Assembly (NCBI GenBank): GCA_023052935.1
Contig: CM041297.1
Coordinates: 4,950,280-5,014,279 of the forward strand
Length of the DNA stretch: 64,000 bases
DNA from: Piezodorus guildinii
Taxonomy: Eukaryota > Arthropoda > Insecta > Hemiptera > Pentatomidae
Direction: 5' to 3'
In this document: positions 52,125 through 61,632 of the stretch, one piece after another
How the letters are laid out: every line of letters starts with the position of its first letter
How positions within the stretch are numbered: the first letter of the stretch is position 1
Made by a program: the position numbers and the translations under genes
Notes under the pieces: generated by a model
What the model saw: only the letters and a program-made list of their open reading frames with translations
Database searches by the model: none
What the model was told of the DNA's origin: nothing

Positions 52125-52510
52125 GTTTAAATTACTTTCAGAATTAATGCAGTAATACATGTTTATTACGTTTATGTGTGTATCGTTTTAGAGAGTTTTC
52201 GTCGTAATCACCTATTTTTTGAACGAGTGGGTTGTCGCAAGTAGAAGTCAGTGAGAAAAAAAAAAATTGTGCCAGCGATTACGTATCGCTTTTAATCGAC
52301 GAGAGTTGTAAATCCGTTAACATAGTTTTGATTCGTGTGTAAATGTGGATAATTATTTAAGATTCTCATGCATGTGTTTTGAACCACATCCATTTTCCCG
52401 TAATTAGAATCACAAGTGTTACTCCAGACCGGGGCAGAATATGTCATTATGATGACAGTTTTATATAGAATAGGTTTGTTTTTTGGTGATAAGTTTCCTT
52501 ACATGCAATA
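52125..52510 (-). pseudogene. Reverse transcriptase C-terminal part (jockey C), decayed
   Basis: Minus strand: LYKTVIIMTYSAPVWSNTCD, then SNYGKMDVVQNTCMRILNNY, and later a KRYTHKR-type ending (frameshifted). It matches the 39.3-kb copy block by block. Several stops. Confidence 0.65.
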
Positions 52511-52524
52511 AATGTACATAATAC

Positions 52525-52790
52525 TGGCTATTAAGTAAACTATTATATTATAGACAATAACATGGACAATATAAATAATAAAATAGATCATACGATATAT
52601 ATATTGTAATAAAGAGCAGAGATGACTGTATCGGTGAGGAATGCAGCTCTAATAGGTGAGACAGGTCTAAGCCTTCGACAATAACATAACATTGTCTCCA
52701 ATAACATAAGGGAAAATAATAACATAAAATATATAGGTACATTAATTATCTATCTCTAAGAGAGTATGGGAGGGAAATAAGCATGGTGTC
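52525..52790. other. Unassigned AT-rich stretch
   Basis: Nothing recognised apart from short poor frames. Confidence 0.3.
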
Positions 52791-52794
52791 GGGT

Positions 52795-53042
52795 CACTTT
52801 ATGCTACTGTGGTTAATCGGACGATGCAGCAGTGGAAGTACTTTATTTTATCTATCCAGGTTTCATAAGGATATGGATCTTTAACGAGTACCTGACATCG
52901 CACAGATTTGGGGCAACCATTTTACGTTCCCTCTAAGGTTTTCCTAACCCCTTAAACAAATTCAAGGGTTATCTGCCAGGTTTGAAATCGCGATCTTGGG
53001 CATAGAGAGTTGGTATGCTAATCACTACAAATTGTTATTTCT
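52795..53042 (-). mobile_element. SINE1, reversed
   Basis: TCACTTTATGCTACTGTGGT, CGGACGATGCAGCAGTGG, AGTACCTGACATCGCACAG, and GCCAGGTTTGAAATCGCGAT (decayed B-box complement). Confidence 0.7.
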
Positions 53043-53285
53043 CGATAACGTTTGCAGGGAATTAAAACTCATCCATACATTAGTTATAAGTATAAGTATA
53101 TACGTTATAACAAAAAAATATGGGCTAACGTAAACTCGATCCCGTGTAAAAACGAGCTGGTCTATAAGTATTTAAATTTAAAAATAAAATAAAAGAGGTA
53201 ATATTCAAATAAAAATCAAATTGAATAGAAGAAGAAAAAAAAAGACAATTTTACAGAAGAAATAGTATCATTGGATGAAAAAAAA

Positions 53286-54175
53286 TCTTGTGAGCACAAC
53301 ACACTTTCACTTACCTCCGTTTTTTAAATTAATTTAAGAATTTTTAAATACACTTAGAGATGAAAAAAGATCAAAGAATTAATTACGTAAAGTTTCGAAA
53401 GAAACATGACATGTGAATTATTAAATAATCCATTTCATTTTTATCTACAGCAATCATTTAGTTATATGGGCTTTTCATCACTCTCCGTTATTTTTTTACA
53501 ATTTTTTGTATAAGATGATATTTTTTCTAAAATCTTAAGCTTTCCAATGGTATATTATACATGTATATTACTATTCTTGTGCTCAAAATCACAAAAATTG
53601 AATCAAGAAATATATTTGTCCATTTCTGCTTAAGTTGTTGATCTAATTCAATCAACTTCCTTATTTAGCCGTTATTTATTAATTCACACAATAGGATATC
53701 CCTAATTTTTTTAAATCAACGAAATAAAAGGTACTTTAAATTAATAAATTTTAAAATATCTTCATTTTAGCCCTGTCAGACTATTTCAATTAGAATTAAA
53801 TTTACATTAAATTAAAGTCCATTTAATTTTGCATCTATAAAGCGAGTTTAATTAAAATCATTAGAGCTGTTTTTGAGAAAATCGTAAAAAGGTCCAAAAT
53901 GTATGGTATAAAATGGCTCTTGTGGTTACTTGATTTTAATGAATAAGTTGATGTAACATCTCGAGAGTATAGTTACATTAAATATGAAATTTCAGCTTCG
54001 TACAATGTTTTAGCGTTAGCCTTACCACACACGGACACCCAAAAAGATTTTTTTGCTGGACTTAGTCATTTAGACTCAGGGGAACGTGTATTTTCGTTGA
54101 AAACTGGAATTTGATAATTTTCATGATTGCAATACTTTCTCTTACTATATATTTCATATATAGGTAAGTGAAAAA
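53286..54175 (+). mobile_element. H870 repeat, diverged full-length copy
   Basis: TCTTGTGAGCACAACACAC after an A-run, the usual interior with many substitutions, and the TATATTTCATATATAG then GTAAGTGAAA distal end. Confidence 0.65.
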
Positions 54176-54635
54176 AATATATTTTAAATAAAACAACACT
54201 GTAAAAGTAAATAAATAAATATGCTTGCGGGTTAGTAATATAAGGAACTATACCAAAAATTAATAAATATAATGAGGGGAAAAAATGATCAATTATCTGC
54301 TGTCCATGAACTCTTCAACTTTGGTCAAGACAAAAGCGGATTCCGTACGACGAGTAGGCAACTCTCTATGGAAGGATGGCGAACCTCGGAAAGGCAAAGA
54401 AATGATGTCCTCATCGAGAAATGGGTAGAAGAAGGCTCCAGTAGATAAATAAGTACTTTCAGCTAGCTGCTTCTAACGGTACTGCTCTCAGGACAGTGGG
54501 GCCACTCGTATCTGCTTAATTCACTATTCAATACTACTACATACGTAAACCAACAAAAAAAATATTTTCCAAGTTTCAATAAAACTATTTTAAGCAACAG
54601 CGGAGTTAACAACTATTAATTAATCAATAAACAAC
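54176..54635. other. Unassigned stretch
   Basis: 54300-54450 is GC-richer (AGGATGGCGAACCTCGGAAA) without a recognisable frame; the rest is AT-rich. Confidence 0.3.
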
Positions 54636-54637
54636 AG

Positions 54638-54780
54638 TGGCGTGCTCTAGGGGCTAGAAGACTATTTAACTCTTCTCCAGGTCACGGGTTCGAATTCGAA
54701 TCCAAAATTTCATCTGTCATTTCAGCCGTGGGGTGACCCACTTCACTGACAGAGGTCAGGGTTAAGATAACACACACCTT
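54638..54780 (+). mobile_element. SINE2 copy with tRNA-like head
   Basis: AGTGGCGTGCTCTAGGGGCT (A-box region) and CACGGGTTCGAATTCGAATC (B-box) followed by TCATTTCAGCCGTGGGGTGA, shared with 56000-56195 (reversed). Confidence 0.55.
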
Positions 54781-54833
54781 TTTAATAATCTATTCTATAC
54801 ATTAAAAAAATATATATTCCATTTTTTTAAATT

Positions 54834-54837
<4 letters not shown>

Positions 54838-54900
<63 letters not shown>
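54838..54900. repeat. TA microsatellite
   Basis: (TA)n between SINE2 and SINE3. Confidence 0.9.
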
Positions 54901-54903
<3 letters not shown>

Positions 54904-55098
54904 ATATTTTGGGAGCCCATAGCAGCGTGGATATCGCTCTAGTCTCTCTAAAGGTTGTGAGTTCGAACTCCAGTCCCGGAGGGACTTTTTCAAGAATTTC
55001 ACTTACAGCCTCTCCTCGGGTTATGAGACCCATCAGCCAATTGGTGGCCACTCACAAAATTAGGCGTAGGGAGTGATGACCTACACTACAAAATGCAT
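54904..55098 (+). mobile_element. SINE3, best copy
   Basis: tRNA-like head: CCCATAGCAGCGTGGATATC (A-box region), GTTGTGAGTTCGAACTCCAG (perfect B-box core GTTCGAACTC). Body: GGGACTTTTTCAAG, GGGTTATGAGACCCATCAGC, CCAATTGGTGGCCACTCACA. Tail: GGCGTAGGGAGTGATGACCT. Relatives at 5.2 and 10.7 kb. Confidence 0.65.
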
Positions 55099-55138
55099 CA
55101 AGAAACACGAGTGAAATCTCCCAGGAAATTATATACTC

Positions 55139-55140
<2 letters not shown>

Positions 55141-55177
<37 letters not shown>
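55141..55177. repeat. TA microsatellite
   Basis: (TA)n directly before the Helitron. Confidence 0.9.
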
Positions 55178-55179
<2 letters not shown>

Positions 55180-55240
55180 ATACATAAAGTTCTCGTGTCA
55201 CAGTTTTAGTCACCACACTCCTCCGAAACGACTTGATCGA

Positions 55241-55271
<31 letters not shown>

Positions 55272-55328
55272 GCATTTTTTATTATTTATTATGCATTTTA
55301 TTATTTAATATGCATTATTATTATTTTT

Positions 55329-55430
55329 TTTGTGGCATGCTCTCGAGTGGGTAAACCATCCAGTTTATTTGTGTTAGCTAAAGATGGGCTGACAAAAAAT
55401 ATTGTTCATGCTATAGCATTAAGAAATTGA
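55329..55430 (+). pseudogene. C-terminus of a Helitron Rep/PIF1-like helicase
   Basis: In-frame codons FVACSRVGKPSSLFVLAKDG, then LTKNIVHAIALRN and a stop. This matches the last helicase motif and tail of PIF1-like helicases in Helitrons (pattern xVACSRVGxPxxLFVxAxxxxTKNIV). Preceding codons are T-rich non-coding sequence, so only ~33 residues survive. The Rep and main helicase domains are gone. Confidence 0.75.
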
Positions 55431-55617
55431 TATTGTTCGTTAGTGTTTCTGTCGTAATTAATTGATGATATATATAATTTTAAGGAATAAATTATAATAA
55501 AGTAAAAAAATTAATGTTTGATGTTTTGTTACTTTATTTATCCCCTCATCGTTCCCAGCACCTCCATGCCTCTTTCACTCATATACCACATCCTTACACA
55601 CTAACAATAATTCATAG

Positions 55618-55645
55618 GGCAAAACCACGTTTGCCGAGTCAGCTA

Positions 55646-55646
<1 letters not shown>
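55618..55646 (+). terminator. Helitron 3' hairpin and CTAG end
   Basis: 6-bp stem GGCAAA/TTTGCC, loop of 6, then GAGTCAG and CTAG. In rolling-circle transposition this hairpin is thought to signal termination. Confidence 0.75.

Positions 55647-55690
<44 letters not shown>
55647..55690. repeat. TA microsatellite
   Basis: (TA)n directly after the Helitron CTAG end. Confidence 0.9.
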
Positions 55691-55694
<4 letters not shown>

Positions 55695-55695
<1 letters not shown>

Positions 55696-55998
55696 TTTTC
55701 CCTCGTAGTTCCCGGAGCAGATGACATTCTTTGATGAACCTCATTAGTGAACTAACTGTTTCACTGGAGTCCTTCAAGCTCTCACTAAGCGATCTTGGTA
55801 AATTGAATTTATCCATTAGTGCTTGGAATATGGGATGCTTCTAGAGTAAAATAAATTTGATAAATCGAACATTCACAACCCTTGAAGGTCTTGATAGAAC
55901 TCGGTAGATATAGAGATTCGTATTGTTAGGCCACCGGCTAAGGAAAAATGAATAAGGCAAAGACCACATTCAGGTGATAGGTATTTTCCTCAATTTGT
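55695..55998. other. Unassigned stretch
   Basis: Balanced composition at 55700-55800 (GTTCCCGGAGCAGATGACAT). No frame or family recognised. Confidence 0.3.
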
Positions 55999-55999
55999 G

Positions 56000-56197
56000 G
56001 ATACCAACGTTACAGAGGCTGATCGTGCCTTCAGGAGGGTCTCCATACCCTAGGGTCACCCCATAGCTGAAATAACTGAATAAATAATTATTATACCACA
56101 GCTGGGGTTTGAACCCTGGATCCAGATAACAGCAGTCCGACCAAAACCTTAGTGGACAAGAAAGTAATATTTTTCTTATGAACGAAAGGAACAAATT
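56000..56197 (-). mobile_element. SINE2 copy with tRNA-like head, reversed
   Basis: Minus strand: GGTTTTGGTCGGACTGCTGT (A-box region), CCAGGGTTCAAACCCCAGCT (perfect B-box core GGTTCAAACC), TATTTCAGCTATGGGGTGAC, CCTAGGGTATGGAGACCCTC. Head-to-body distances fit a polymerase III promoter. Confidence 0.65.
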
Positions 56198-56600
56198 TTT
56201 AAGGTAGATTTCGGGCTAAATAAATTCTTCCATAAATACTCAATTTTTTATTTCATCAACATGACGTTTCGGGATATTCTCCCATCTTCAGAAGTCTACA
56301 AAGTAAATTAAGCGATTACCATTACATTAAAAAATACTATACTGAAGTGAATGGTTTAAAACGTTATGAAAAAATATTATAAACCAGGTGTCCATTGATA
56401 ACAAATTTAAAACTATTAAATAACAAATTTAAAATCAGAAGGAGGCATTAAAAGCAAAAATTAACAATGTTACATAGTAATTAGTTAAATAAATATTATA
56501 AAATTACCTTGTTATATATTCAGAACTCCACAGCATTTTCACTAATACAAACATTCAACTAGGTAAATTAGTAAAAATGAAGTCAATATTTAAAAACAAC

Positions 56601-56629
56601 AGATCTGAGCAAGAGTATTGCTCAGATCT
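56601..56629. other. Perfect 12-bp hairpin
   Basis: AGATCTGAGCAA, loop GAGTA, TTGCTCAGATCT. It lies between the left arm and the putative GIY-YIG tail, i.e. in the 3' UTR if the minus-strand frame is real. Confidence 0.8.
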
Positions 56630-56731
56630 TTGTCCTCAACTGGATTAAGGATTAGCCCATTTTTTAACATGTATATGGTTATTGTTATTTCATATTGTGA
56701 AATTCTTAAAAACATTTTATTATTAATTTAT

Positions 56732-57010
56732 TTATATTATATTTTTAATTAAATTAGAATATTGGTAACTTAACTGTCTTGGGTCAGTTTTAAAATTCAC
56801 GGTGTTATCTATATTTTCATTGATGTATATGGCCTCTATGGTTTTTCTATTTTCTTTATTTTTGACTATTACCAAAATTTGTGGTCTATTTAGAATATAT
56901 TGATATAATGAAAAGAACAAAATAAAACGCTGAAAATTATTACACAATGGCTTATTATTTCCAAATAACAATATTGGGGTATAGCTGTTTATAAGACAGT
57001 TAATAGGCAA
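56732..57010 (-). pseudogene. Possible Penelope-like GIY-YIG endonuclease C-terminus
   Basis: 92-codon open frame without a proper upstream start. The C-terminal half (SLYQYILNRPQILVIVKNKE, then NRKTIEAIYINENIDNTVNF) resembles the end of GIY-YIG domains of Penelope-like elements, where an (E/L)E(A/S)xxI followed by N is typical. The catalytic GIY, YIG and Arg motifs are not present, so the call is weak. The upstream half (NCLINSYTPILLFGNNKPLC) is repeated at 22.7-22.8 kb. A related sequence (NYKLYQYILKNGRSY) lies in the plus frame at 61417-61632, next to the right arm. Confidence 0.35.
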
Positions 57011-57294
57011 TTAAGTAATATGAAAAGCAATAACTCAAAGCATCATATCATAACACTACAACTGATTTCAAAACGCAATATCTAAGCTAGTTGTTCACCA
57101 AATTCAATGATTCTTTTTTCATTTGGTCCAAAAATTTTTTGGAGAAATGCACTGGGATCTCCTAGAACCCAAAGGCAAAGTTTAGTCTGTTGTTACCGAG
57201 TGTATAACGTAAATCATTAGTACAAGATAATTGTTTTTAAAGATAATTGGTCTAGCACGAAAAACAGATGTCCGAAACTGAAATTCACGGGGTC

Positions 57295-57482
57295 GCCTGT
57301 AGCGTAGTAGCAAGCATAACAGCTTTCTATACCCAAGGCCGCGGGCTCAAAACCATGAGATCGTCTTAGCATTTTTTAAAGGGAGTCCGCCGGAGACTTC
57401 TATAACCATAGACCCCTAGGCTGATTAAACTTGGACAGGAAAAATTTAGGACTCCCGCTGTAGAATCATCCGATTAGACACG

Positions 57483-57485
<3 letters not shown>
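57295..57485 (+). mobile_element. SINE1, internally deleted
   Basis: GGGGTCGCCTGTAGCGTAGT, AGCAAGCATAACAGC (A-box region), GCCGCGGGCTCAAAACC (decayed B-box), then a jump to TAGACCCCTAGGCTGATTAA and GGACTCCCGCTGTAGAATCA. Confidence 0.7.
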
Positions 57486-57519
<34 letters not shown>

Positions 57520-57525
57520 TTTATT
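57486..57525. repeat. (ATT)n microsatellite
   Basis: About 12 ATT units. It may be the (AAT)n tail of a reversed LINE whose 3' UTR would be 57530-57800 (TTCGGGGTAACCCCGATACA), but no coding supports that. Confidence 0.7.
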
Positions 57526-58354
57526 TTTTAATTTGCTTTCGGGGTAACCCCGATACAAATAGAGCTGGCTACATAACAAATATATAATACAAAACAGATT
57601 TCAATAAAAGAGTTAGCAAGATACTAATTCACTACGTTATCAGCTCTAGGTACATTGGATAGTAATGAATTACAACAAAACTTATTACAAAATAACTCAA
57701 AGACAATATATGAATAATATAATCGTTTCCAACATAATAAATATATTATTTTACATAATTTGGCGAAACAAGATACATAATATAATAAAGTTACAAATAT
57801 GTTTATTCATTTATTATAGATGATCTCATTTAGCAACATTGCCTGGTATAATAATAAATATGTTTTAATTCCTCCATATCTTCGGTGGTAAACAGGGCGA
57901 TAAAATTAAATTTCATCATTAAGACTTTTATATGCTTCAGATTTCAAGGTAACGTTTTAAACTAAATCGAGGAACAATAAGTAACTGGACAATGACATGT
58001 TATTGGATGAAATAAAATAAAATAAGATGCTGAAAATAAAAAAAGTGTCTCTTTTTATCTTTAATTTTTCCACTTTCCTTATATTTAAATAAGAGGTAAT
58101 ATTAAATTGGAACAGGTTTTAAGGATATTTTATACCTAAGCTTAACAAAAAGGCTAGGCACAGGGGTAACAACTTGAATGATAAAAACCTGAATCTCAAA
58201 AACCCAGGAAGGTGCAGTAAATACAGAGTTCGTACCCTTTCTTGGCCAACGGTCGTGCAAGGAAGTGAATAGGCTGATCATGCATAGGACTTTATAAGGT
58301 TTTTTCTCCTCATTAGACTTTTTTACAAGGTGTTTTGAAGTTTTTATTTTTGTT

Positions 58355-58500
58355 TTTTTAAACATAATATATTAAAATTTACAACTGTACTAAAAAAATA
58401 CAAGTAAATATGATATAAGAAAAATGAAATGAAAAAGACTTGGAAGTGGAAGATTAGAACGTTTGTCTAGTAAGTGTTGAAGTAGTCAAAAACGGGGTTT
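58355..58500 (-). mobile_element. Jockey A remnant with internal deletion
   Basis: 3' UTR (AAATTTACAACTGTACTAAA) joins directly to the RT piece GTGGAAGATTAGAACGTTTG, TCTAGTAAGTGTTGAAGTAG (counterpart of LLQHLLDKRSNLP). The rest of the RT end is deleted. Confidence 0.6.
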
Positions 58501-58504
58501 ACGT

Positions 58505-58826
58505 CATGTCAGACTATTTCAATCAGAATGAAACTAACATCGGATAAAATTACTCTGATATCGTTTTTGACAAAATCGTCAAAAGGTGCATGGTATAAAG
58601 TGGCTCTTCTGGTACGCCGATTTTCATGAAAAATTTGATATAACATATCAGGCATGGACGTGTCTAAAAGATAACATTTTCATTTTTATAGAACTAACCG
58701 TTGTCGAATAAAACAACACACACAGACTTTTTTTCACGACTTGCTGAAAACCAGAATTAGAAAATTTTTAAGATCGCAATATTTTACCTAACTATTAATT
58801 TCATACATAGGTAAGCGAAAGTAATA
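58505..58826 (+). repeat. H870 distal fragment, diverged
   Basis: GTCAGACTATTTCAATCAGA, GGTGCATGGTATAAAGTGGC, TTAAGATCGCAATATTTTAC and the palindromic TTAATTTCATACATAG before GTAAGCGAAAGTAATA. Confidence 0.6.
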
Positions 58827-58879
58827 ATATAAGAAAACTAAAATTTCAACACGTGTAAAGATTATTTTACGACTTGCAA

Positions 58880-59335
58880 TAATCTATTCTCAAACGTGCT
58901 CATACTCACCTATCTCATGAGTTCAACTCGACCATCGTACAGCCTATCTACTCCAGGTCATCGGCCTGCACATCAGGTGAGAGGACTCCAGGAGACGTCT
59001 TGGAGACCTGGAAGCGGTTACGAGACTGGGTAAGAGATATCGAGAGATATCCGAACGGCGATACCTGGAAAAGAGGAGACGATTTAAAACCCAGCGAAGA
59101 GACAGACTGACCGCCTAACGTTCTCCGAACCAAAATGCAAAAAAGCAAAAACAAAAACGAAAATGAAAAAAAAAAGGTGTAAAAGTGGAATAAGCAGAAG
59201 AGGGGATGACAGACCTGCGCCCTGAGAGCTGGAACGATATATATACCTCCTCCTCTACCGCTCCCGCATCCAAAACTCAACCGCCGGTACCATGGGTAAG
59301 TACTGTCCATGTACATATATAGAATATACACGTAA
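58880..59335. other. Unassigned GC-richer stretch
   Basis: GAGGACTCCAGGAGACGTCT, TGGAGACCTGGAAGCGG and purine-rich DNA. A 149-codon minus frame crosses it and the TA repeat; it has no motif and starts in (TA)n, so I do not call a gene. Confidence 0.35.

Positions 59336-59339
<4 letters not shown>

Positions 59340-59393
<54 letters not shown>
59340..59393. repeat. TA microsatellite
   Basis: (TA)n at the edge of the AT-rich tandem region. Confidence 0.9.
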
Positions 59394-59396
<3 letters not shown>

Positions 59397-59589
59397 TATT
59401 TATATTAATTAAAAAATAATTTTTAAAATATTTTATTCATATTATTTTATATTTAAAACAATATAAATAATATTATTTCAACTACTATCAGTTGCCATGT
59501 ACATAAGAATACAAAGCTAAATGTTTTTTAATCTAATATTTTTTTATGTATTTAAAAGTATTTAAAAATAAAAATTATTAAATGAAAAA

Positions 59590-60863
59590 AAAAATCAATT
59601 AACAATGAATATATATTAAGATATTTTGTTTATATGATGTGATAACAAGTACACTCTATATAGGTTTGAATTTTTTTTTTTTTTTTTTTAAATAAAACAT
59701 GCTTTATTTCAGCAATAGAAAATAAAAGTTTTCCTTTAAAAAAAAAAATGAGTGAGTAATGATATTTTTATTTTATTTTAAAAATTCATTAATCAACAAC
59801 GTTAAATTTTCTAACATATTTTGTTGATATGATCTGTTAAGAAGAATATAAAAATTTTAAATAAAACCATTTTTTTTTTTTAACAAGCTAAATTCCACAA
59901 TGGTAAATTGAGAACGGGAAAAAAAATCATTTAAAACAAATAAAATTTTAATTTCAACTATTTTCAATAAAATTCAAAAGCCGACTTAAAAACAAAGAGC
60001 AAGTAGAATATGATTTTATTTTAATTTACAAAAATTGGTTCTATAAATTTACTTAATTTATATACTGTTTATGTTTTAATTGCTTTTTCAAATTTAACTG
60101 AAAAATATTTACAGAATAGAAAAATTTAACTTACCGATTAATAATTTTTAGGAAATACATACATGTATAGAATGCATTTTTTAAATTTAATACTAATTAT
60201 TATGAACAACGAATATTCTTTAAGATATTTCGTTCATATAATGTGATAATCACAATAGTTTTTATTAATTTTAAACTTATTTTTAAGAAAACTGTGCTTA
60301 AAATGCTGAAAAATGCTTAAATTCAGCAATGGAAAATAAAATTTTTTATTAGGAATATGAATGAGGAATAACATTTTTTTTTTCAAAGCTGCTATCAATT
60401 AACAATGAATATTGTTTAAGATATTTTGTTTCTATGATCTGATAAGAAGACTATACAAATTTTAAATAAAACATTTTTTTTTTAAACTAGCTAAATTCCT
60501 CAATGGTAAGTTGAGAACGGGGGAAAAAAATATCATTGAAAACGAATGAAATTTAAACTATTTTCAATAAAATTCAAAAGCAGACTTAAAAACAATAACT
60601 CTGGGAAATATAAGTAGCAGTTTTAGTAGCATAGGCAGTAGACTATGATTTTTTTAATTTAAAACAAAGGTTCTATAAATTTAGTTAATTTATATACTAT
60701 TTATTTTTTAAATATTTAATTTTTTATTCAAATTTAACTTTAAAATATTCACAGAATAGAAAATAAAAAAATAACTTACCTATTGTTAGATTTTAAGTGA
60801 ATACATACATCTATAGAATGCATATTTTAAATTGAATACTAATTATTATTATTTTGCCAAAAA

Positions 60864-60900
<37 letters not shown>

Positions 60901-61215
60901 CTCAATGGTTTTCAATTAACAACGAATATTCTTTAAGATATTTCGTTTATATGATGTGATAAACAGCATACTTTATATATTTATTTGAAACTTATTTTTA
61001 AGAAAACATCCTTAAATTCAGCAATGGAAAATTAAAATTTTTATTAAGAATAAAGATATGAATGAGGAATAACATTTGTTTTTTAAATTACTATCAATTA
61101 ACAATGAATATTTTTTAAGATATTTTGTTTATATGATGTGATAAAAAGTATACTATATAATATTTTTTAATAATAGTTTTAAGATGGATTTTCACAATGG
61201 AAAATTATAATTTGC
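59590..61215 (+). repeat. Higher-order tandem repeat array (A/B dimers, ~600-700 bp)
   Basis: Six diverged units start with AATTAACAATGAATAT-like sequence followed by TTAAGATATTTTGTTTATAT and GATGTGATAA: near 59598, 59791, 60206, 60397, 60915 and 61096. They alternate in type. A-type (59598, 60206, 60915; ~190 bp) contains TTCAGCAATGGAAAAT and GAATGAGGAATAACATT. B-type (59791, 60397; 415-518 bp) contains AGCTAAATTCC, ATGGTAAATTGAGAACGGG and TTTCAATAAAATTCAAAAGC. B2 is longer partly because of a TA tract near 60873-60900. No coding. Confidence 0.7.
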
Positions 61216-61416
61216 CTTTAGAAAGTATTTTCTTTTGAAAAAATTTTCAGTAAAAAAAAATATACATAATAATATGACTTTTATAAAAAAAATGCCGAGA
61301 ATATTCTATCTTTTTTTAATTTACATGCATGATATACAAAAATGTATATACTATTTTTCCACATGTAGCTAAATCTTCTTAGTTATCCACGATTTAAAAA
61401 AGAAAGAAAAAACTGC

Positions 61417-61632
61417 ATGTATTCAAATAAAGTAGAGAATGTGTTAACTTTAGATTTAACTATATATACAGTTCAACCATTTCAAAATCCCAATATCAGT
61501 AAAACAAAAATAAAAATAAGTGATAAGAAAAACATAAATTATAAATTATATCAATATATTCTAAAAAACGGAAGATCTTATATGATTTTTAAGATACATA
61601 ATCCGACTAACTCCATAAAGACTCAAATTTAA
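61417..61632 (+). other. 71-codon frame next to the right arm
   Basis: Codons include SKTKIKISDKKNINYKLYQY and ILKNGRSYMIFKIHNPTNS. NYKLYQYIL resembles FSLYQYIL in the minus frame at 56732-57010, so this may be the inverted remnant of the same coding end. No function assigned. Confidence 0.3.

Larger units (their letters stand above)
51135..52510 (-). mobile_element. Jockey C 3' part, split by H870
   Basis: 3' UTR at 51135-51358 (minus: GCATATAACCAAAATATTTT, CTACTG, GGTGCAGTACCAAAACATG), collinear with 39640-40810 but lacking the mariner. The RT remnant is at 52125-52510. The H870 copy sits between the stop codon region and the UTR. Confidence 0.7.
55191..55646 (+). mobile_element. Non-autonomous Helitron (456 bp)
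   Basis: The 5' side has TCTCGTGTCACAG...CTCCTCCGAAACGACTTGAT. The 3' end is textbook: a GC-closed hairpin GGCAAA-ACCACG-TTTGCC (55618-55635), 7 more bases, then CTAG (55643-55646), with T following. Helitrons start with TC and end in CTRR before T, without target duplication. It holds the last codons of a Rep/helicase ORF, so it is a deletion derivative of an autonomous Helitron. The exact 5' border is less certain than the 3' border. Confidence 0.75.

Noticed and set aside
57530..57800. 3' UTR of an I-type LINE after the (ATT)n tract
   Set aside because: The tract would fit an (AAT)n tail, but no coding sequence or second copy in the window supports it.
58948..59397. 149-codon minus-strand frame as a gene
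   Set aside because: It starts in (TA)n, has low-complexity Phe-rich stretches and no recognisable domain.
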